Assembly: GCA_019635795.1 (NCBI GenBank)
Contig: JAHBYV010000010.1
Location: forward strand, 1 to 64,000
Reading direction: 5' to 3'
Source: Rhizobiaceae bacterium
GTDB taxonomy: Bacteria; Pseudomonadota; Alphaproteobacteria; Rhizobiales; Rhizobiaceae
Length of the DNA stretch: 64,000 bases
In this document: piece after piece, positions 17,824 through 25,615 of the stretch
How positions within the stretch are numbered: position 1 is the first letter of the stretch
How the letters are laid out: every line of letters starts with the position of its first letter
Translations under genes and position numbers: made by a program
The notes under the pieces: generated by a model
Told to the model about the DNA's origin: nothing
Databases searched by the model: none
What the model saw: the letters and a program-made list of their open reading frames with translations, nothing else

Positions 17824-18514
17824 AAAGATCGATGCCTTCTATGGCGACAGCCAGATTTTGCATTCTGTCTCGCTTGAGGTCGAGGATGGCGGGCGCGTCG
17901 CGGTGGTGGGACGCAATGGGGCCGGAAAATCGACGCTTCTCAAAAGCATTATGAATGCCGGACCCACGGTGAAGGGTAAGGTCATCTGGAAGGGTACAGA
18001 ATTCGGCTCGATGCAAACGTTCAGAAGGGTGCGCGAGGGCATTGCCCTTGTCCCTGAGGATCGCCGCATCTACCGGCACGTAACCGTGCGGGAGAATATT
18101 GCGATGTCAGCCTATGGCGTCCGCAAGGGTGAGACGCCGCTTGATGTCGATGAACTGATTGAGCGCTTTCCTATGCTCAAACCCATCCGCGACCGTCCCG
18201 GTGGCCAGCTTTCCGGCGGCCAGCAACAGATGGTGGCTGTGGCTCGCGCCATTGCCGCACGACCCTCGCTGATGATGCTGGACGAACCAACGGAGGGGCT
18301 GGCACCGGTGATTGTCGAGCAATTGGCGAAAGACATTGCGGGCATTTGTCGCGATACAGGTGCCGGGCTATTGCTGTGCGAACAGAATCTATGGTTTGCC
18401 CGCCAATGCACGGACAGGCTCTATGTGATTGACACCGGGCGGATTGTATTTGAGGGCGACTGGGCAAAGCTTGATGCCCAGCCAGAAATCAAGACGCGCT
18501 ATCTGGCAGTGTGA
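17810..18514 (+). CDS. Branched-chain-type ABC transporter ATPase (LivF)
   Basis: A 234-residue ATPase. Walker A is [10 protein letters not shown] near residue 34, signature LSGGQQQ near 133, Walker [14 protein letters not shown] near 153. The GTG at 17810 (reading [12 protein letters not shown]) is chosen because LivF proteins start just here; the longer open frame overlaps livG. Together with LivG it powers uptake. The last codons overlap possible early starts of the GMC gene. Confidence 0.9.
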   Translation: MLKVEKIDAFYGDSQILHSVSLEVEDGGRVAVVGRNGAGKSTLLKSIMNAGPTVKGKVIWKGTEFGSMQTFRRVREGIALVPEDRRIYRHVTVRENIAMSAYGVRKGETPLDVDELIERFPMLKPIRDRPGGQLSGGQQQMVAVARAIAARPSLMMLDEPTEGLAPVIVEQLAKDIAGICRDTGAGLLLCEQNLWFARQCTDRLYVIDTGRIVFEGDWAKLDAQPEIKTRYLAV

Positions 18515-18540
18515 TGTCGGGTCAGTTCAGGGGTGATGTG

Positions 18541-20154
18541 ATGCAGGACGCCGGTCGTTACGATTATATCGTCGTCGGAGCAGGCTCGGCGGGTTGCGTT
18601 CTGGCAAATCGCTTGTCCGCCGATCCAAAGAACCGGGTTCTGGTTCTGGAGGCAGGTGGTCTCGATAACTGGATATGGTTCCACATACCGGTGGGTTACC
18701 TGTTTGCAATCGGCAATCCCCGTGCAGACTGGATGTTTGAAACGCAAGCGCAGCCGGGGCTGAACGGTCGCGCCTTGCCCTATCCGCGTGGTAAGGTGAT
18801 TGGTGGATCCTCGGCCATCAACGCCATGATCTACATGCGCGGACAGGCGCAAGATTACGACAATTGGCGTCAGCTCGGGCTGGAGGGATGGGGTTGGAAT
18901 GATGTACTTCGCTACTTCCTCAAACATGAGGATCATATTTCCCCGCCAAACAATATGCATCGTTCTGGCGGAGAGCTTCGCGTCGAGCCACCCCGCCTGC
19001 GATGGGACATTCTGGATGCCGTCCGGGAGGCGGCTGCGGCAGCGGGAATAAGAAAGATCGCTGACTTCAACAGTGGCGACAATGAAGGCTCGTCCTATTT
19101 CGACGTGAATCAGAAACTCGGAAGGCGTTTCAGTGCGGCGCGGGCGTTCCTGAAGCCTGCTCTGAAACGCCCGAACTTGCGCCTCGAAACTGCCGCCTAT
19201 GTTGAAAGGGTTGTTTTTGAAGGTCAGTACGCATCTGCGGTAATCTTCATCCAGAATGGCGAGCGCTGGATCGCACATGTGGACGGTGAAGTCGCCCTGT
19301 CGGCGGGCGCGGTGGCCTCGCCTGCCATACTTGAGCGCAGTGGAATCGGAAACGCCGGTCGTCTGTCCGATCATGGGATAGAGGTGACGGCGGATGTGCC
19401 GGGCGTCGGGGAGAATTTGCAGGATCACCTGCAGATACGCCCCATCTTCAAGGTCAGCGGTGTCAGGACGCTCAACACCGACTATGCCAATCTGTTCAAC
19501 CGGGCGATGATGGGTGTGAACTATGCCTTCCGTCGGCGCGGCCCTCTGACGATGGCTCCGTCGCAACTTGGTATATTTACGCGTTCTTCGGATCGCTACG
19601 CCACGGCCAATCTCGAATTTCATATCCAGCCGCTCTCGCTCGACAAATGGGGCGACGGGTTGCATCGCTTCGGAGCGTTTACAGCAAGCGTCACCAATCT
19701 GCGTCCGACCAGCCGGGGCAGCGTTCATATCAGGAGCGCGGACACGTTGGACAAGCCTTTGATCGACCCGAATTATCTTGCGACTGAAGAGGACAGGCAG
19801 GTCGCCGTCGAAAGCCTCCGGCTGACCCGTCACATTGTCGGCCAGGTGCCGTTGGCGCGCTTTCGACCGGAAGAATTCCGGCCTGGCGCTTCCCTGAAAA
19901 GCGACAGCGAGCTTCTAACGGCTGCGGGTGATCTTGCTACCACTATTTTCCATCCCGTTGGGACTGCGCGCATGGGCGCGGCGGACGATGCGATGGCTGT
20001 TGTTGATGCGCGATTGCGCGTGCGGGGTGTTCAGGGTTTGCGGGTTATCGACGCCTCGATCATGCCGCATATTACATCGGGCAATACAAACGCGCCCTCC
20101 ATGATGATTGGAGAGAAGGGCGCGGACATGGTGCTGAGCGACAATCGTCGCTGA
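18541..20154 (+). CDS. GMC-family FAD-dependent oxidoreductase (choline dehydrogenase-like)
   Basis: A 537-residue glucose-methanol-choline oxidoreductase. The FAD-binding DYIVVGAGSAGCVLANRL-type block is near residue 7-24, GMC signature 1 is around KVIGGSSAINAMIYMRG (about 85-101), signature 2 is around SAGAVASPAILERSGIG (about 258-274), and the catalytic His/Asn pair lies in FHPVGTARMG (about 470) and SGNTNAPS (about 513). It oxidises an alcohol to aldehyde or ketone. The ATG at 18541 leaves a short N-terminus before the FAD motif and has a GGGG-rich site; the start at 18514 overlapping the livF stop is an alternative. It may perform a first or late alcohol oxidation in the same pathway. 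Confidence 0.88.
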   Translation: MQDAGRYDYIVVGAGSAGCVLANRLSADPKNRVLVLEAGGLDNWIWFHIPVGYLFAIGNPRADWMFETQAQPGLNGRALPYPRGKVIGGSSAINAMIYMRGQAQDYDNWRQLGLEGWGWNDVLRYFLKHEDHISPPNNMHRSGGELRVEPPRLRWDILDAVREAAAAAGIRKIADFNSGDNEGSSYFDVNQKLGRRFSAARAFLKPALKRPNLRLETAAYVERVVFEGQYASAVIFIQNGERWIAHVDGEVALSAGAVASPAILERSGIGNAGRLSDHGIEVTADVPGVGENLQDHLQIRPIFKVSGVRTLNTDYANLFNRAMMGVNYAFRRRGPLTMAPSQLGIFTRSSDRYATANLEFHIQPLSLDKWGDGLHRFGAFTASVTNLRPTSRGSVHIRSADTLDKPLIDPNYLATEEDRQVAVESLRLTRHIVGQVPLARFRPEEFRPGASLKSDSELLTAAGDLATTIFHPVGTARMGAADDAMAVVDARLRVRGVQGLRVIDASIMPHITSGNTNAPSMMIGEKGADMVLSDNRR

Positions 20155-20182
20155 GGGCTTAGCAAGAGCGGAGGATACAGCG

Positions 20183-20989
20183 ATGCCGGACTACCAATAT
20201 GTGCTCTACGAGCGGATAGGTGCAGCGGCTCGGATCTCGCACAACCGGCCGGAGCGACGCAATGCTGAGAGTTCGGTGATGCTTCGCGAGATGGATGACG
20301 CCCTTGCGCGTGCAATCGGTGATGAAGGCGTGCGCGTTATCATCATAGCCGGCACAGGTGATCACTTCAGCGCCGGGCACGATCTGAAGGAAGGAGAGGC
20401 GGAGCGCTCCGCATTTACTGTGGAAGAGCGATACGCGTTCGAAGAAGATCTCTATTACGGGCTTTGCATGAGGATCTGGGATTGCCCCAAGCCTACCATA
20501 GCGCAGGTTCAGGGTGCCTGCGTTGCTGGTGCCTTCATGCTCGCAAACATGTGCGACCTGATGGTTGCATCAGAGGATGCATTCTTTGCCGACCCTGTGG
20601 TGAATTCGATGGGCGCTGCGGCTGTTGAGGTTCTCATCCATCCGACAGTACTGGGTTTGCGACTGGCCAAGGATATTCTCTACACAGGCCGTCGCCTGGA
20701 CGCCAGGGAGGCATTTGCCTGTGGAATGGTGTCGCGTTTGGTAACGCGGCCCAAGCTCGAAGAAACGACGCTCGCGCTGGCAGAGCAAATTGCTGGCTCG
20801 CCGCCATTCGCCCTGAAGCTCATCAAGCGTTCGCTTCACCGCATGATGGATATTGGAGGGCTGCGCGCCGGTCTGGAAGCGCATTTCGACACGCACCAGC
20901 TATCTCATGCCAGCAGCGAGTTCGCCCGCGTAAAAGAGGCTGGAATGAGCAAGGCAATCGGACAGGGAAAGAAGATGGTTTCCAGCTGA
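20183..20989 (+). CDS. Crotonase-fold enzyme 2 (enoyl-CoA hydratase/isomerase family)
   Basis: A 268-residue crotonase, last gene of the cluster. The oxyanion hole is seen in HFSAGHDLKEG (near residue 60) and VAGAFMLANMCDL (near 114). The positions of both hydratase glutamates are changed: Met in AFMLA and Val in FADPVV. So, like crotonase 1, it is not a standard hydratase. Its C-terminus (TAKxIGQGKK-like) shows no added domain. GGAGG precedes the ATG by 8 bases. A hydrolase, isomerase or lyase role on a CoA ester is possible. Confidence 0.82.
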   Translation: MPDYQYVLYERIGAAARISHNRPERRNAESSVMLREMDDALARAIGDEGVRVIIIAGTGDHFSAGHDLKEGEAERSAFTVEERYAFEEDLYYGLCMRIWDCPKPTIAQVQGACVAGAFMLANMCDLMVASEDAFFADPVVNSMGAAAVEVLIHPTVLGLRLAKDILYTGRRLDAREAFACGMVSRLVTRPKLEETTLALAEQIAGSPPFALKLIKRSLHRMMDIGGLRAGLEAHFDTHQLSHASSEFARVKEAGMSKAIGQGKKMVSS

Positions 20990-21021
20990 CGGCAGGAAGC
21001 CTTTCATAAAAGAAACTGCGA

Positions 21022-21054
21022 ATCGCGGTGGTGCAAAGTGCAGCACACCGCGAT
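21022..21054 (+). terminator. Stem-loop after the catabolic cluster
   Basis: ATCGCGGTG (21022-21030) pairs fully with CACCGCGAT (21046-21054) around a 15-base loop. It lies 33 bases after the last gene of the cluster. No run of T follows, so it may be a Rho-dependent end or 3' stability hairpin, not a classic intrinsic terminator. Confidence 0.45.
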
Positions 21055-21200
21055 CGAGTCATTTAAGCTCAAGGTGTTCCAGCAAACGCTCCGGAAGAAA
21101 GCGGAAACATTATGCTTTTCTGGCTAACCTCAAAACGCAGCAGGTAAAGTGCTGATTGGTGGTGTTTGCAGGCTTTGGAGAACCAGTCTCCGAAGTGGAA

Positions 21201-21358
21201 TTCCCTGATAACAGGGAAAATCCTGAAACTCGATCGTTTCAAGAGATTTTTGAGCCGAGTTTGCAGGAAGTTTCAAACAGTTGCCCATAATTCCCTGCAC
21301 ATCGAAACAAGGAAATTTATCTGCCCTATCAGTGAATTCCATCCAGCGTTACAGGGAA
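21201..21358. repeat. Scattered TTCCCTG / CAGGGAA words
   Basis: TTCCCTG occurs at 21201 and 21291, and its complement CAGGGAA at 21212 and 21352. The first pair forms an inverted repeat separated by four bases. The segment 21055-21568 has no credible gene. I associate such words with ends of decayed mobile elements in rhizobial genomes, but this is from memory and unproven here. Confidence 0.4.
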
Positions 21359-21568
21359 TTGCAGGAGCACAAATTGGCACGCGCAATTGCCTGCGATCTG
21401 TGCAAGCCGCCGCTGCAAAAACTACGCTCTCCCCTAAACCGGACCGTTTTTGCCTGGAGTTTTCCACTTATGATCCCTTGATGAGAGAAGGAGAGTTCCG
21501 ACGAAAGCATCGAAGTTATCGGAAACGCAGATAGCTTTTTATTTGAAGCAGGCTGAGGACGGCACCTG

Positions 21569-21910
21569 GCGCTGAAGCTGGCTCACGAGCCTAACGCCGA
21601 TTGCGCCCGCTATGACAGTCTCAGGAAGACAATGGACCGCACCGAAGTGCTGGAACTGATGGGTGCACTGAAGCTCTACGGGTTTAGGTCGGCGTATGAC
21701 GAGATCATGGGCGTCGCCACCGAACGGCAGCACGAGCCGCCGAGGATTGTCGGTGACCTGCTGCAGCCAGAAATCTCGGAGAAGCAAGCACGCTCAATCC
21801 AATATCAACTCAACATCTCCAAGCTTCCGCTGGCCGAGGACATCGAGGATCTCGACTTTACGGGTACGCCGGTCAACGATAGGTTGATCCGCGATCTCGC
21901 CGGTAAGGTT
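21569..21910 (+). pseudogene. IS21-family remnant: tail of istA plus truncated istB
   Basis: From 21569 the frame reads LKLAHEPNADCARYDSLR, which resembles the end of an IS21 transposase (IstA). At 21632 it continues into MDRTEVLELMGALKLYGFRSAYDEI and EISEKQARSIQYQLNISKLPLAEDIEDL, the typical N-terminal domain of the IstB helper ATPase. The similarity ends near residue 90, before the Walker A motif, and the frame then runs into unrelated sequence. The element is thus truncated at both ends and inactive. Confidence 0.75.
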
Positions 21911-22009
21911 AAGGTCGGAAGTAGTGCTTCGCCAATGGCTCGTTGCGGCGGTGCAGATCGCAATTGGGGAATGGGCAAGCACCCGGTTTGCAGCCTTGAA
22001 TTGGCTTGA

Positions 22010-22319
22010 AGTGCGCACAGCGATCGTTCACGCTATTGCTTGGGGCTTTCCCATGCTTGGAATAGTGGCCATGATGGTTAGCCTTGGGCCGGCGGTTCTC
22101 GATCGCACGGTTTCCGCGTAGCTGTTGGCAACAACACCGGGCGGTTTGCCGGAGATGACAATCGTAACTCGGGATATACGTCGCTTTTTTAGTCACATGC
22201 CACGTATGTGGGGTGCGACTTGGCTCAGCAGGAAGGCTTAAGCTTCAGTTGTCGTTTCTACTGTTATCGACGCTGCAAATTGCCTATTGCCTCGCGCGCG
22301 AAACCGACTTACCTATTGG
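22010..22319. other. Non-coding gap between the IS remnant and the riboswitch
   Basis: No convincing gene is seen. One open frame across 21924-22121 would give a short hydrophobic peptide, but it has no good start or family match. The promoter for the ribH2 transcript should lie near 22250-22310; I cannot name its boxes with confidence. Confidence 0.4.
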
Positions 22320-22456
22320 CCGTTCTCAGGGCGGGGTGAAATTCCCCACCGGCGGTAGGCGGAAGTTCCGCGAGCCCGCGAGCGCCTTCCCAAGGAAGGG
22401 TCAGCAGATCAGGTCAGATTCCTGAGCCGACGGTTATAGTCCGGATGAAAGAGAAC
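22320..22456 (+). promoter_or_regulatory. FMN riboswitch (RFN element)
   Basis: The strand carries the conserved RFN blocks in order: TCTCAGGGCGGGGTGAAATT with CCCACCGGCGGT, then GAGCCCGCGAGCG, GGTCAGCAGATC, GGTCAGATTCCTGAGCC, GACGGTTATAGTCC and the closing GGATGAAAGAGAA, which pairs with the opening TTCTC. All five side hairpins can form. It lies before ribH2, so FMN should repress that gene. The downstream stem at 22466-22485 is part of the likely expression platform. Confidence 0.95.
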
Positions 22457-22465
22457 ATGTATGGC

Positions 22466-22485
22466 CCTCGCCGGAGCAGGCGGGG
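22466..22485 (+). promoter_or_regulatory. Expression-platform hairpin of the FMN riboswitch
   Basis: CCTCGCC pairs with GGCGGGG around a GGAGCA loop (7 bp, one G-T). There is no T-run after it, so control is more likely through translation or an alternative fold than through intrinsic termination. It is ~50 bases before the chosen ribH2 start. Confidence 0.5.
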
Positions 22486-22535
22486 AGTGCATGTGATCGC
22501 CTTTGAGTGACGCGTCGTTGCGAAAGGAGATCGTT

Positions 22536-23000
22536 GTGAGACCAATCCGTTATGCCTTCATAAAAGCCGGCTGGCATTCAGATGTGGTGAATGAGGCCCT
22601 TAAGGGTTTTCTGGACATCATTCCGTCAGATCAGGTTGACGTGTTCGACGTACCGGGCGCGTTTGAGATGCCTTTGGTGGCAAAGAAGCTCGCCGCTACG
22701 GGGAAATATGGTGCTGTCGCGGCAGCAGCGCTCGTGGTGGATGGCGGCATCTACAGGCACGATTTCGTCGCGCAAGCTGTGGTCAATGGATTGATGACCG
22801 TCGGGCTCGAAACGGGAGTACCTGTTCTTTCCGTGTCACTGACGCCGCATCATTATCATGAGACGGAACATCACAAGAAGATTTTCCGGGAGCATTTCGT
22901 CCAGAAAGGTCGCGAGGCTGGAGAGGCCGCGCTGAAAGCGGCTACCCTGCATGCAAGTCTGGTATCTGAACCGGGCGGGTATGTGAGCCGGGTTGCCTGA
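22536..23000 (+). CDS. ribH2: 6,7-dimethyl-8-ribityllumazine synthase, type II
   Basis: A 154-residue lumazine synthase, which condenses 5-amino-6-ribitylamino-uracil with 3,4-dihydroxy-2-butanone 4-phosphate in riboflavin synthesis. Blocks typical of the family are FDVPGAFEMPLVAKKLA (about 43-59), VDGGIYRHDFVAQAVVNG (about 70-87) and LTPHHYHE near 104. GGIYRHDF and the PHHxHE end are those of the Brucella RibH2 (BLS) decameric type, not of RibH1. The GTG at 22536 is preferred because AAGGAG lies 7 bases before it; a TTG at 22503 in the same frame would add 11 residues but has no close ribosome-binding site. No other rib gene is adjacent. Confidence 0.93.
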   Translation: MRPIRYAFIKAGWHSDVVNEALKGFLDIIPSDQVDVFDVPGAFEMPLVAKKLAATGKYGAVAAAALVVDGGIYRHDFVAQAVVNGLMTVGLETGVPVLSVSLTPHHYHETEHHKKIFREHFVQKGREAGEAALKAATLHASLVSEPGGYVSRVA

Positions 23001-23048
23001 CCCGCTCCGGTTGTAAGTACAATCGTTCGGCGCCGTTCCACTGCTTGT

Positions 23049-24035
23049 TTAGCGGCGACGGCGAATGAAATCGATCAAGACCGCGATCAACACCACCCCA
23101 CCGACGACCACGCGCTCCCAGAAACCCGAAACGTTCAGCAGAGACATCCCGTTCGAAAGGGCGGCCATCAACAACGTGCCGAGCACGGTTCCTACGATTG
23201 TGCCCTGGCCACCGCTCAGCGACGTGCCACCTATAATCGCAGCGGTGATAGCTGGCATCAACCATGCTTCACCGACCGATGGTTGTGCAGAGTCCATGCG
23301 GCTTGCATAGAGGATGCCCGCGAGTGCAGCCAACATCCCGGAAATTCCATAGACGAAAAGCTCGACACGTGCGACGCGAATACCCACGAGAATGGCCGCA
23401 GTACGGTTTCCTCCAATGGAGTAGATATTGCGCCCAAATCTCGTATAGCCAAGCGCCCAAGTTAAAATTACGGCGACCAGCAAGAAGGTCAGCACAGGTA
23501 TAGGCAGCCCGAGAATTGACGCTTGCCCGAACCAGTTGAATTCGGCACCCAGCGGTCGAACGGGATAGCCTTCTGTGATGACCAGATTCAGTCCCGCGAA
23601 TATCTCCCAGGTCGCCAGGGTTACGATGAAGGGACTCAGCCGCATATTCGCGATGATCGCACCGTTGATAAGACCAAGGAACATGCCGAAGGCCATGGTA
23701 AGAGGTATTACGAGATAGGGATTGACGCCGTACATCGTCAGCAACAGTGCGCCTACGACCGCCGACAGCGCGGAGTTCGCGCCGACGGAAAGGTCAATTC
23801 CCCCAATCAGCAATACGAGCGTTTGTCCCAAGGCAATCAGCCCGACAAACGACGCCTGACGCGTTAGGACAGTCAGATTATATCCAGACAGGAAGTGCGG
23901 TGCCACGATGGTAATGGCTGCGCACAAAACGATCAAAGCTATGAGGATGCCAATTGCGTCCATCCGGAAGACTTGCTTGACGCGATCCATAGCGCTTGAA
24001 CCTGACTGCGATTCGATTGAGTTTATGTTGGTCAT
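23049..24035 (-). CDS. Rbs-type sugar ABC transporter permease
   Basis: A 328-residue permease of the RbsC/AraH/XylH family with about nine hydrophobic segments. Family blocks include GQTLVLLIGGIDLSVGA near residue 78 and GGTSLSGGQGTIVGT near 273. It is the last gene of the leftward operon that starts with the kinase at 31239. It is followed on the left by ribH2 running the other way (convergent), 48 bases away. Confidence 0.9.
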   Translation of the reverse strand: MTNINSIESQSGSSAMDRVKQVFRMDAIGILIALIVLCAAITIVAPHFLSGYNLTVLTRQASFVGLIALGQTLVLLIGGIDLSVGANSALSAVVGALLLTMYGVNPYLVIPLTMAFGMFLGLINGAIIANMRLSPFIVTLATWEIFAGLNLVITEGYPVRPLGAEFNWFGQASILGLPIPVLTFLLVAVILTWALGYTRFGRNIYSIGGNRTAAILVGIRVARVELFVYGISGMLAALAGILYASRMDSAQPSVGEAWLMPAITAAIIGGTSLSGGQGTIVGTVLGTLLMAALSNGMSLLNVSGFWERVVVGGVVLIAVLIDFIRRRR

Positions 24036-24051
24036 CGCGCACCTGATTTTG

Positions 24052-25548
24052 CTACGTCATCGCTATCTGGAGCAGCCGCTCCTGCGTGACCGAGTTGGTT
24101 TCTACAAGACCTTTCATCTTGCCCTCGTGCATAACTAAGATCCGGTCCGAGACATCCAGGACTTCCTGCAGCTCGGACGAGATGAAAACGATTGACAGTC
24201 CTTTGTCGGTCAATTCCGTGAGGAGCGCCTGGATTTCGAACTTTGCGTTGACGTCGATGCCACGCGTCGGTTCATCCAGAATGAGTATGTCGCATTCCTT
24301 CATCAGCCACCGAGCTATGATTGCCTTCTGCTGGTTGCCGCCGCTAAGGGTTGAGATCGGAATTGACGGGTCAGCAGCTTTCAGCTTCATGCTGGAGAAA
24401 TATGGCGCGGAGCGCTTGACCATCGCGCCTTGGCGCAGCCCAAAAAGTCCCTTGAAGCGGTCCAGACTTGCTATGCAAATATTTTCTGCCACCGAAAGGA
24501 GAGGAAAGAGCCCTTCCTTTTTTCGCTCTTCCGGCAGATAGATCAGGCCGTTCTGTATGGCATCAGAAGGGCTTGAATGAACGACCTCGCGGCCATTGAT
24601 CAGTACCTTGCCACTGTCCGGCGGCTGGAGTCCGAAAAGGCATTTTCCAAGCTCGGTCCGACCAGAGCCTATCAGGCCCGAAATGGCCAAAATTTCCCCT
24701 TTTCGTAGATCGAAGGATATATCTTCAAACTCGCCTTTGCGGGTGAGGTTCTGAACTGAAAGAACAGTTTCTCTTTGGTCATTATTCTGTTTGCGCAGCC
24801 CGCTTATGTGAAGTGATTTTACCTCACGGCCGGCCATGAGATTGACCATCTTTTCTTTTGTCGCTTCGGCGGGGTCAATTTGGGCGACAAGCTCACCGTC
24901 CCTGAGCACTGAGATGCTGTCGGAAAGCTCCAGTATTTCGTTGAGCCGGTGCGAAACGTACAGCACCGATCCACCGCGCTGCTTGAAACGCGCTATGAAC
25001 AGGAACAGCTTTTCGGCTTCCCGGTCGGTGAGCATCGCGGTAGGCTCATCGAAAATGAGCACGTCCGCATGCGATGCGGTAGCTCTTGCGATCTGAACCA
25101 GTTGTTGATGCGCCGCGCTCAATTCTCCCATCGGTGTTGAGGTATCTATGTCCTCATCGATCTCATGAAGAAATTGCTCAGCCAGCTTTCTGGTTTCACT
25201 CCAGCTGATGCCGAATGTGCCGCGCGGTTGAGCGCCAATCATAATGTTTTCAGCGACCGAGAGCATCGGCAATACGTTGAGTTCTTGCGGTGCTATCGCA
25301 ATGCCGCTGGACTGCGCCTCGCGTGGTGATGCAAAGCGGACCTGCTTGCCGTCGCGCTGCAGGGTTCCCGTGTCGGGCTGAAGCCGCCCGCAAATGATAC
25401 CCATCAGGGTGCTCTTGCCAGCTCCGTTTTCGCCAATAACGCTGTGAACCTCGCCCTTCCTCAAGGTCAACGAGACATCGCGCAGCGCATGGGCGTTGCC
25501 AAATTTCTTGGAGACGCCATGAACTTCCAGAGCGGGAATATCAGACAT
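24052..25548 (-). CDS. Rbs-type sugar ABC transporter ATPase (double domain)
   Basis: A 498-residue RbsA-like protein with two fused nucleotide-binding domains. Domain 1 has Walker A GENGAGKST near residue 38 and Walker B VLIFDEPTAM near 160. Domain 2 has the degenerate Walker A GLIGSGRTE near 290, signature LSGGNQQK near 398 and Walker B ILILDEPTRG near 419. This asymmetry is normal for monosaccharide importers of this class. Its gene follows a stem-loop that separates it from the binding-protein gene. Confidence 0.92.
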   Translation of the reverse strand: MSDIPALEVHGVSKKFGNAHALRDVSLTLRKGEVHSVIGENGAGKSTLMGIICGRLQPDTGTLQRDGKQVRFASPREAQSSGIAIAPQELNVLPMLSVAENIMIGAQPRGTFGISWSETRKLAEQFLHEIDEDIDTSTPMGELSAAHQQLVQIARATASHADVLIFDEPTAMLTDREAEKLFLFIARFKQRGGSVLYVSHRLNEILELSDSISVLRDGELVAQIDPAEATKEKMVNLMAGREVKSLHISGLRKQNNDQRETVLSVQNLTRKGEFEDISFDLRKGEILAISGLIGSGRTELGKCLFGLQPPDSGKVLINGREVVHSSPSDAIQNGLIYLPEERKKEGLFPLLSVAENICIASLDRFKGLFGLRQGAMVKRSAPYFSSMKLKAADPSIPISTLSGGNQQKAIIARWLMKECDILILDEPTRGIDVNAKFEIQALLTELTDKGLSIVFISSELQEVLDVSDRILVMHEGKMKGLVETNSVTQERLLQIAMT

Positions 25549-25577
25549 TTCACACTCACCATTTTTTGAGTGAGAAA

Positions 25578-25604
25578 GAGCCCGCCGGTCTATCCGACGG
25601 GCTC
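25578..25604 (-). terminator. Stem-loop within the sugar transporter operon
   Basis: GAGCCCG/CGGGCTC with an inner CGG/CCG forms a ~10-bp stem with one mismatch, just after the binding-protein stop and before the ATPase start. On the minus strand it is followed by TTTCTC. Such hairpins often protect binding-protein mRNA and lower expression of the genes behind it. Confidence 0.55.
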
Positions 25605-25615
25605 CCGTATAGCGG

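Noticed and set aside
18499-19833. 444-codon open frame antisense to the GMC oxidoreductase
   Set aside because: Mirror of a high-GC gene with all GMC motifs on the plus strand; the antisense product has no recognisable motif.
21924-22121. Small hydrophobic ORF behind the IS remnant
   Set aside because: No start signal, no family resemblance, and it overlaps the decayed istB frame; judged chance.
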